Below are positions 20,901 through 25,496 of a stretch of 25,496 nt of DNA, piece after piece; within the stretch, counting starts at the first letter, position 1; each line of letters opens with the position of its first letter. Made by a program: the position numbers and the translations under genes. A model generated the notes under the pieces. It had not been told where the DNA came from and made no database searches. It saw nothing but the letters and a program-made list of their open reading frames with translations. The DNA comes from Mesotaenium endlicherianum. Its lineage: Eukaryota > Streptophyta > Zygnematophyceae > Zygnematales > Mesotaeniaceae. The DNA lies in NCBI GenBank assembly GCA_009602735.1, contig WELA01003775.1, forward strand, positions 28,291 through 53,786. The letters run 5' to 3'.

Positions 20901-23900
20901 CAGCAGCACCTCCATGTTGCCGGTGTCGGGCGCGCTGCAGTTGAAGAGCTCGGGGGCCCACGCGGACGTGCCCATGGGCTCGCACACGTGCGCGTACTCC
21001 AGATTGCTGAGCCCCGCGCCCACCAGGTTGGGCACCCCCACCTGGCCCTCCTGCAGCACCTTCTGCGCCAGGGCCGCGCTGTCCGCCTGCCGCACCGCAC
21101 CACCCCCCTTCCCCTGTCAGGGGCACAGCAAGCGGCACGGGAGGGTGCAGCAGCAGAGCAGAGAGCCAAACGGCCACCGCACTGCCCACAGCCACCCTTC
21201 CTTCCTTCACCACCAGAGGAGCCTTCAGGCTCAGGGCTTGGGGGCGGGGCACCACCAGGCTCAGTGCCGTACTTGCGCGTGCACGTGCAAGCCAGCCAGC
21301 CAGCCAGCAGGATGCAATAACAACCACCACCAGGCAGACAGACAAAGAGAGAGAGACAGACGGGCAGAGGTGAAGGCGGGGAGGAGAGAGCAGGCTGACT
21401 GACGGGGATCCAGAGGTTCCAGAGGCCCTGCTGCTGCGCCAGGCCCTTGAGGCGCTCCACCAGCGGGTGCACGCTCCACCGCCGCCCGCCGTCTGCCTGC
21501 GCGTGCTCCTCCAGCACGGTTTCCGCCGCATACACGTGCTCGCGCATGAAGGCCTCCACCCGCGCCCGCAGAGCCCGCACTTTGGCCGTGGGTGCCAGCC
21601 CCACCACCACCGTGTCCCCTTGCCCTTGCCCTTCCCCCTGCCCGGCCGCTGCCGCCTGGCCACCCCCCCGCCTTGCCCCGCATCCCTGGCAGCCCCTGCC
21701 CTTGCATTGGCAGCCATTGGCCGCTGCCACCTCAGCAGCAGCGCCGCACGCGCATGCGGTCCCCACGTCGCTGCTGCCACCGCCGCCGCTCAGAGGCCGG
21801 CCGTTCCTGGCTACGCCCGCCTGGCACGTACAGGCGGCTGGCACACCGGCTGAAGAGCCGACAGTCGGCGTCTGGGAGAAGGAGGAGAGCGCGACAGCTG
21901 GCTGCGGCGGGAGAGAGGCGGCACCGTCGTGGATGACGGAGAGGGCGAGAGCGGACAGCGTGCTCACCATCTCGCCCGTACTGGCTGCGTGGCGGCTGGA
22001 CGCGTTTCCCTGCTCCCCCCCACCCGCGCTCATCTCACCCCGTGCTTGTGCAGCTTCAGCAACCCTCCACGACGGACAGAGCGTACACAGGGCACGGGAA
22101 CAGGGGGCAGGAGCATACGCAGGAGGGAGGGCGCATGCACAGACGTGCGCTATCCCGCCACCCGCGCAGCAGACACTATCTGACGCAAAGAGCCTCTTGA
22201 TGTCCGCTCTCACACCTGAAGCCCCCAAGGTTGTGGCCTGGATGGACGGCGTCCAGGGATGAATGCAAGGTCAGCAAAGCGTGTCGCTCCAGTCCAACTA
22301 TGAACCCCCATGGATGCCTTGGCCGCAAAGCTGGAGCCAGCGTATGCATCCCAGCAGTTGCAATTTGTGAAGAGAAGACTGTTGGCAACCCAGCATAGCT
22401 CTCTGTCGGGTCTTGTGAATGGGCAAAACAAATAGGAGCCGGCCCCCCTGGAGCAGCATGAGCATTCCGTTATCCCCACGTGCAGATAGGGGCATGCAGG
22501 CAGCACATGAGCAGCACAACTCTGCCTGCCCCTTGGCGCTGTCACACAGTATGGTTTGTGACATGCGTTCCATCTTGTCCCCACAGGCGGCAAATCATCT
22601 GCCACTGACTGCCGAATCTGCTCCCTCTGCCCCTTCATTCAAAGAAATGTGTGGGTGCTGTGGTCTTATGTCTTTGTGTCCACAAGGCACAGATGGCAGA
22701 CGTGCTGCTGTTGCCCTCTCTTGCTCTCCCAAAAGTTACTGCGGCGCCAAACAAGGGAGGGAGAGAGGGGAGCACCTGGAGAGCGCGGCGATACACGCCC
22801 GCGAAGATGGCCGCCGCCCGGAACAGCGACAGCGCCATGTAGAACTGCCACGTACCGGCCGGCCACGCCACTCCCTGGGCAGAGAAGAGAAGACATACGC
22901 GTCACGAAAAAAGTCACGCACACGAAAACGCCCACCAACCCACGTGCGTGCACACAGGCACGCACGCACGCACGAAGTGCACCCGGACATGCAGGGCAGG
23001 GCGGAGCCCGCCTGCAATGGAACGAGTGCATTTCAGCACGGCCTGCCTCCACCCTGCTGCAGGCAACGCATGTGCCCGTCACCTGCCACGGCCACGTCTT
23101 GAGGCGCCCACCTAAGGTGGACCACGAAGGCCCGCACATGCGTGTGCATGAAGCGTCGCTGACCCACAGCAGCTGACTTTGTTCTGGGAACACGTATATC
23201 TACTTGCTCATACTACGAGCAGGTGCTACTTGACACCAGAAAAGGCACCATGCTGCAGCCGCAGGCCTCTCCTTTCCACTACCCTAGGATTTTGGCTCTT
23301 GATAAGAGCGTGGATAAAGGCAAGGGAGTTAGAGAACAGAAGGAGGCAAGGAGGGCAGAAAGGGGGGCACGAGGGGAGGGGGACTGACAGTGGCCTGGCA
23401 GTAGTCAGCAACAAAGTCCGCTTCTGAGGGAATGCCGCGGGGGACGGCGCCGGCGGGTGTGCGCAGAGCTGGCAGGAGCGGCGACCCCGAGGGCAGCAGG
23501 TACGGCTGCACTCCCATCCACAGCCCCCCACCCACCGTGGTGGCAGCAGCGCAGCAGGCCCCGCCCATCCAATCCTGTTAGCTCCTGCCTTTCCCTTGCC
23601 CCTGAGCCTCGGGCGGGCTTGGAGACGCAGGGAGGGCGGGAAGGCACGCTGCTGAGCAAGCAACCCTGGCATGCCCGGCCAGCCAGCCACGCCGTCCGCA
23701 TCCGGCTCTTCACTCTGCTCCTCTTGCTTGCTCACACGGCAGGGCAGCACCGAGGCAATGACCAGCAGCAGGAGGAGGAGGGGGAGGAGGGCAGAGCAGG
23801 AGGCACTGACCATGCAGCAGTAGGCGAGGTCGGACATCTGGTTGCCCAGCGTGGCCAGCTCCCAGTCCAGCACCGCCACCACCCTCGCCTGCCCACACCC

Positions 23901-25077
23901 CCGCCCACTCACGACCGCCCCAGTCAGTGAGTGCCCCAGGTTGCACCGAGGGATGCCACCAGCTGGCAGGTGAGTGACAACATGCGCCCTGGCACAGGCA
24001 CACTCACGCCCACACCCACACCCACACCCATACACAGCATCACTGCATTGATGCATGCCTGCCAGCCAGCCAGCCAGCAACCCAGCCACATGTGTCCCCA
24101 AGCCCCACACCCACCAACATCCCCCCACTGTCGCAATGCGCGTTGTATGCGGCCCGTGCCAAAGGACGTGCCGTGCAGGCAGAAAACAACAGACGCCCGC
24201 AACAGCAACGCACGCAAGAGTGCCCAACTCAGCCGAGCGAGAGCGGGGAGTGCGTGCGACACCTGGCGGGGGTGGAAGACGAGGTTGTCCAGGCGGAAGT
24301 CGCCGTGCACCAGCCCCGCCACGGGGGCAGCCGCGTCATCGTCCTCCGGCGGCACGTGCGCGCGCAGCCACTCTGTGACCTGCAGCATGGCCGCCGACGG
24401 CTCGGGGCCCCCGCCCGCGCTGCCAGTGGACGCCGCATACTGCTGCGCCCACCTGTCCACCTGCCTCGGCCCCCCCCCCCAAACCGTTGCCCTCTAGCTT
24501 CGATGAATGGCCGGCAGGCATGCAGCTCACCTCCCTGCCGGCTCAGCCACTCCCTCAAAGCCAGCCAGCCAGGCAGGGGAGAGGCACAGCGGAGCATAGA
24601 CCAACGTGTGCCTGTGCCTGTGCCTTTGCACCTCCCACAGGAGAGGAGGAGAGAACATCCGCGCCGCCAGTCAGCGGGTCAGTGCGGGCGCCTGCTTCCA
24701 CGCTTGCACGCCACGCTAGCCGCCTGTAGTGGAGCGTATGACCCATCGCGTGCGGAGACAGGGAGCAGCAAGCAGCCGCAGACCAGCAGGGGGCAGGAGA
24801 AGCAGCCACCTCCACACCCACTCCTTGCCCATGTGCAAGCAGTCACAGGTAAGGGGTCGCACACCCAGCCGACGGCGCCGGTGGGAGGAAGCAGCCAGGG
24901 ACGGGGAGCCACGGAGAGCCCCAAGAGAGCGCCCCTGCCCCTCACCTGGCGTCGGCAGTAGTGGTCGCGGCGGCCGAAGGAGGCGAGCCCGGCGCGGGCG
25001 ACGTCCACGCGGTGCAGCGCCGCCAGCGTGTGCGCCATTGCCCGGTACAGCTCGCGCCTCTCGCCCTCGCTCACCCC
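17973..25077 (-). CDS. IBR3: IBR3/ACAD10-like APH-acyl-CoA dehydrogenase fusion (N-terminus outside window)
   Basis: Eleven minus-strand exons: 24946-25077, 24263-24460, 23811-23888, 23389-23505, 22776-22874, 21404-22009, 20767-21086, 20099-20215, 19101-19278, 18409-18666 and 17973-18164, giving 764 residues; about the first 130-170 are missing to the right. The first part is an aminoglycoside-phosphotransferase (APH) kinase-like domain: [11 protein letters not shown], catalytic loop HGDFRLDN, then [12 protein letters not shown] with the metal-binding Asp. A Gly/Ala/Cys-rich linker follows, then an acyl-CoA dehydrogenase domain: [29 protein letters not shown] (flavin region), [42 protein letters not shown] and [12 protein letters not shown]. 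The C-terminal SRL is a type 1 peroxisomal signal. In Arabidopsis IBR3 acts in peroxisomal conversion of indole-3-butyric acid to auxin; the algal substrate is unknown. Introns are 244-820 bp, one with a GC donor. Joined exons align with IBR3 without loss. Confidence 0.95.
19279..20098 (-). other. Probable GC-AG intron in IBR3-like gene
   Basis: The donor reads CACAG|GCACGC and the acceptor gatgccag|GCAG. Joining CAC-AG to G-CAG-CAG restores a loop reading [15 protein letters not shown], the same length as in plant IBR3 and ACAD10/11. No GT donor nearby keeps this loop; the closest, inside GGCAA|GTCCG, would delete about nine residues. Confidence 0.75.
20434..20455. repeat. (CA)n microsatellite
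   Basis: About eleven CA units lie inside an intron of the IBR3-like gene, in a wider CA/CG-alternating stretch from about 20320. Confidence 0.9.
21291..21309. repeat. (CCAG)n tetranucleotide repeat
   Basis: Short CCAG tandem run in an IBR3-like intron. Related GCCA runs recur near 24061-24078 and 24551-24562 in other introns of the same gene. Confidence 0.8.
22958..22974. repeat. (GCAC)n tetranucleotide repeat
   Basis: A short run of GCAC units in an intron of the IBR3-like gene, next to other CA-rich sequence. Confidence 0.8.
24008..24030. repeat. (CCCACA)n hexanucleotide repeat
   Basis: Nearly four CCCACA units in an IBR3-like intron; it reads TGTGGG on the coding strand of that gene. 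Confidence 0.85.
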
Positions 25078-25496
25078 CTGGCCCCGCCCCCCATCCGCCA
25101 CGCCCTCACACACGCTCGCAGTCACTCCCTTGCTTGCGTGCGTGCTTGCTGTCCCTAGCCAACCGTGCGCAGCTGAAGCAGGTGAAGAACAAACTGCCGC
25201 TCCTTGGCTACTTCTACTGTGTCCGAAACAGACAGCTCCTGAAGCACGAGCTGGAACCCTGACCCAAACCCTAACCCTCTCATGAGACATATCCCTGACC
25301 TAGACCTGGGCCTGGGTCGAGGTAGAAGTAGCCAGAAGCCTTGGTGGTCAATCCCCCCAGGCTTTCTCTTCTGCTACTCAGTGACACACTAGGAGGAGGA
25401 GGAGGAGGAGGAGGAGGAGGAGGAGGAGGAGTTGAGACCATATCGTAGCACCCCCCCGTCCAGCCACGCCACAAGCAACTCAGCTCCTCCTCACCC
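25078..25496. other. Right flank, probably IBR3-like intron
   Basis: No minus-strand exon of the IBR3-like gene can be seen here: the expected residues before GVSEGERR (a GR-x-F-x-DP type motif) are absent. So this is probably intron and the upstream exons lie beyond the window. It contains a plus-strand frame ending at 25262, a short telomere-like CCCAAACCCTAACCCT at 25263-25278, a 13-bp inverted repeat and an AGG microsatellite. Confidence 0.5.
25391..25431. repeat. (AGG)n trinucleotide repeat
   Basis: Thirteen perfect AGG units, read as CCT on the minus strand, so a CT-rich tract for minus-strand transcripts. Confidence 0.95.

Noticed and set aside
20521..21780. Very long minus-strand ORF (419 codons) rich in Ala, Gly and Arg
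   Set aside because: It is a shadow frame of the IBR3-like exons in G+C-rich DNA; the true frame is fixed by conserved dehydrogenase motifs.

Overview
This is eukaryotic nuclear DNA, most likely from a green alga. Every well-resolved gene is split by GT-AG introns, and the proteins look plant-like: a ROMO1 homologue of plant length and sequence, a RabD/Rab1 ending in NCCS, an IBR3/ACAD10-type acyl-CoA dehydrogenase ending in a peroxisomal SRL tripeptide, and a LysM protein. A chlorophyte, perhaps trebouxiophyte-like, is an inference from family resemblance; the sequence alone does not name the species. I see no bacterial operon, CRISPR array, intact mobile element, tRNA or rRNA.

Layout from left to right: (1) 1-1146, no resolved gene; (2) the 3' exons of a secreted-type LysM protein (+, 1147-2139); (3) a doubtful small split ORF (-, 2686-3028); (4) a two-exon mitochondrial single-pass membrane protein (-, 3337-4245), divergent from (5) ROMO1 (+, 4800-5325); (6) NAF1, the H/ACA snoRNP assembly factor (+, 5430-7874), only 104 bp after the ROMO1 stop; (7) the Rab1/RabD GTPase in eight coding exons (-, 8807-10463); (8) the Hsp70-interacting protein HIP/ST13 in eleven coding exons (+, 11237-17334), divergent from Rab1; (9) the APH-ACAD fusion dehydrogenase IBR3/ACAD10-like in eleven visible exons (-, 17973-25077), convergent with HIP, whose N-terminus lies beyond the right edge.

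The genes are mostly unrelated housekeeping functions: snoRNP assembly, ER-Golgi traffic, Hsp70 co-chaperoning and peroxisomal acyl-CoA oxidation. The two neighbouring mitochondrial membrane genes are the only pair with an obvious shared compartment. The right third (from about 18 kb) is visibly richer in G+C and in simple repeats than the centre.

I rebuilt all exon models by hand from reading frame, splice consensus and remembered family sequences. The best leads are a probable GC-AG intron, G-rich 3' splice sites through the dehydrogenase gene, a cysteine cluster in its linker, a possible ROMO1-NAF1 bicistronic unit, and an in-frame alternative acceptor in ROMO1. I did not find a clearly new biological system.
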